Shown one piece after another: positions 5,922-6,907 of a stretch of DNA of 6,907 bases (its first letter is position 1; each line of letters starts with the position of its first letter). The notes below the pieces were generated by a model, which was given only the letters and a program-made list of their open reading frames with translations, had not been told where the DNA came from and ran no database searches. Position numbers and translations under genes: made by a program. Source of the DNA: Anaerolineae bacterium (GTDB lineage: Bacteria; Chloroflexota; Anaerolineae; Aggregatilineales; Phototrophicaceae). The stretch is from assembly GCA_028284565.1 (NCBI GenBank), contig JANQRM010000216.1, forward strand, positions 1-6,907. The letters are read 5' to 3'.

Positions 5922-6377
5922 TTAATCCATATCTGGTCGGAGACGCACAATCATGTCCAATTGTATAGCCGCACCATAGGGGAGTTGTGATGTTCCGGTT
6001 GCGGTTCGTGCGTGTCGTCCTGCATCATCATACAATGCAACCAATAGGTCTGATGCGCCATTAATCACCTGTGGTTGTTGAGTGAATGTCGGAGCCGAGC
6101 GTACAAAACCTTGAACTCGTTCAATAGATACGATTAGGTCTAAATCACCAATAGATTCCTTAATGATGGCTAGCAAATCAAGCATCGTTTGCTTTGCCGC
6201 CACTTGTGCTTGCTTCAAGTCAAGGTCAGAACCTACTTCCCCACGTACCTCACTAACTCGCCCAGACACATAGAGAATATCGCCAGATCGCTTACAGCCT
6301 AAATAATTCGCTACAGGAATTTTTGCAGAAGGTAAAACTTCCCCTAATTGTTGAAGGCGATCTTCAATATCACTCAT
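5922..6377 (-). CDS. RidA/YjgF/YER057c-family protein (YjgF/chorismate-mutase-like subgroup)
   Basis: This 151-residue protein is typical of the longer RidA-like subgroup, which has an N-terminal extension ahead of the core. Recognisable blocks are DILYVSGRV (33-41), the helix QAQVAAKQTMLDLLAIIKE (56-74), RVQGFVRSAPTF (87-98), VINGASDLLVALYDDAGRHARTATG (104-128) and LPYGAAIQLDMIV (132-144). R124 in the HARTATG segment aligns, by my reading, with the carboxylate-binding arginine (Arg105) of canonical RidA enamine/imine deaminases. RidA trimers hydrolyse reactive 2-aminoacrylate-type intermediates, but this subgroup is largely uncharacterised and may act on other substrates. Its ATG at 6375-6377 overlaps the TGA of the SLOG gene by 4 bp and has no strong Shine-Dalgarno of its own. 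Translation is probably coupled to the SLOG protein. Confidence 0.92.
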   Translation of the reverse strand: MSDIEDRLQQLGEVLPSAKIPVANYLGCKRSGDILYVSGRVSEVRGEVGSDLDLKQAQVAAKQTMLDLLAIIKESIGDLDLIVSIERVQGFVRSAPTFTQQPQVINGASDLLVALYDDAGRHARTATGTSQLPYGAAIQLDMIVRLRPDMD

Positions 6378-6907
6378 TTCCCAAAGTGATCTTTCAACGC
6401 GCTATACATCTTCTCTGCACCCTCGACGGTGGCAATCAGCTTAATATCCCCACCTTCAATGATGGCTTTCAATATCGCCTGTTGCGCTTCACCAGTACGG
6501 AAGGCGGTGGCAATCTTATCGGCGGTACGCCCACTCCCTTCAAGGACAAAGATGGTGATTCGCGGTTCCGTCTTTGAAGTCGCTAGATATACATCTCGCT
6601 CGGCAACTTTCCCACCATTGATGAGAATGCCCAGTGCAGGCTTCTGGTTATCCGTAATGGCATGAGTCAAATTGACAATCACATGCGACTCGCCACCCCA
6701 TTCATTCGAGTTCACAAGGATAAAGTGCGAATGATGCTGGTCGAGCATGGCATCACCGTCAGCATTATCCCGCCCCGGATAACTGACACGTCCTTCAGGA
6801 GCAACACCAATTAAGGTGAAGTTCCCATTGTGCTTGGCGCGCGCCTGCCCAATCATCCGCATCACACCGGATTCTGTGCCACCATCTATCACCGTCAATT
6901 GATGTTC
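6374..6907 (-). CDS. SLOG-domain protein of the LSDAT type (prokaryotic TRPM N-domain homologue), N-terminus beyond right edge
   Basis: The frame is open to the window edge. A TTG at 6896-6898 could start a 174-residue product, but the first visible motif is already the second half of a Rossmann-like unit, so about 40 more residues should lie to the right. Numbered from that TTG, the motifs are IDGGTESGVM (4-13), IGVAPEG (30-36), LDQHHSHFILV (52-62), WGGES (67-71), GILINGG (90-96) and FVLEGSGRTADKIA (117-130). These match the TRPM N-terminal (MHR1/2) pattern of TGGTxxGVMK, LDxxHSHFILVD and VVVEGSGRVADVIA. SLOG (LOG/DprA-like) domains bind or process nucleotides, and in TRPM2 this domain binds ADP-ribose. 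No transmembrane helix follows: the protein ends shortly after the domain, overlapping the RidA gene by 4 bp. The likely role is a cytosolic nucleotide sensor or nucleotide-processing enzyme; which of the two cannot be told. Confidence 0.85.
   Translation of the reverse strand, partial: EHQLTVIDGGTESGVMRMIGQARAKHNGNFTLIGVAPEGRVSYPGRDNADGDAMLDQHHSHFILVNSNEWGGESHVIVNLTHAITDNQKPALGILINGGKVAERDVYLATSKTEPRITIFVLEGSGRTADKIATAFRTGEAQQAILKAIIEGGDIKLIATVEGAEKMYSALKDHFGK

Noticed and set aside
6323..6665. Plus-strand frames opposite the RidA/SLOG junction
   Set aside because: They are shadows of two genes with strong family motifs on the minus strand.
6896..6898. TTG as the true start of the SLOG gene
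   Set aside because: The frame stays open to the edge, and the first motif belongs to the second strand region of the domain. A start here would lack the first beta strand and helix, so the gene more likely begins outside the window.
1584..6907. Defence island joining SbcC and the SLOG protein into one system
   Set aside because: They are separated by metabolic-type genes, opposite-strand genes and a divergent promoter region. No nuclease, toxin or other effector is seen, so no joint system is supported within this window.

Overview
The window reads as an ordinary chromosomal stretch of a free-living bacterium. The gene content (a YbjT-type atypical SDR, a compact 849-residue Rad50/SbcC, a RidA of the YjgF/chorismate-mutase-like subgroup, and a TRPM-like SLOG protein), the moderate GC content and the noncoding palindromic and heptamer repeats suggest Chloroflexota, or a bacterium with a cyanobacteria-like repeat landscape. 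That placement is an impression from memory, not a demonstration. No tRNA, rRNA, CRISPR array, phage or insertion sequence was seen.

Layout, left to right. Positions 1-921 (minus) hold the N-terminal part of a YbjT-like NAD(P)-binding protein cut by the left window edge. Positions 1007-1387 (minus) encode a small GTG-initiated membrane protein. The 196-bp gap 1388-1583 carries a near-perfect 28-bp palindrome, followed on the minus strand by a T-run, and a tandem heptamer repeat. Positions 1584-4133 (minus) encode a complete SbcC/Rad50 ATPase with its zinc hook but no neighbouring sbcD. Positions 4208-4975 (minus) encode a classical SDR whose start codon directly abuts the stop codon of a 93-residue acidic protein (4976-5257, minus). 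A 130-bp divergent intergenic region follows. It holds a degenerate second copy of the SDR start region, a mirror-symmetric pyrimidine tract and an 8-bp inverted repeat that ends exactly at the next start codon. Positions 5388-5876 (plus) encode a three-helix membrane protein and the only plus-strand gene. At the right edge, a RidA-family protein (5922-6377, minus) overlaps by 4 bp the end of a SLOG-domain protein (6374-6907, minus, N-terminus outside the window).

Two translationally coupled pairs stand out. One is the SLOG/LSDAT protein plus RidA: the SLOG protein closely resembles the cytosolic N-terminal domain of animal TRPM channels, which binds ADP-ribose in TRPM2. The other is the 93-residue acidic protein plus the SDR. 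Nothing links all the genes in one pathway. The most promising candidate for an undescribed system is the LSDAT-RidA pair, which could join a nucleotide-sensing or nucleotide-processing Rossmann-like domain to a metabolite-damage-control protein.
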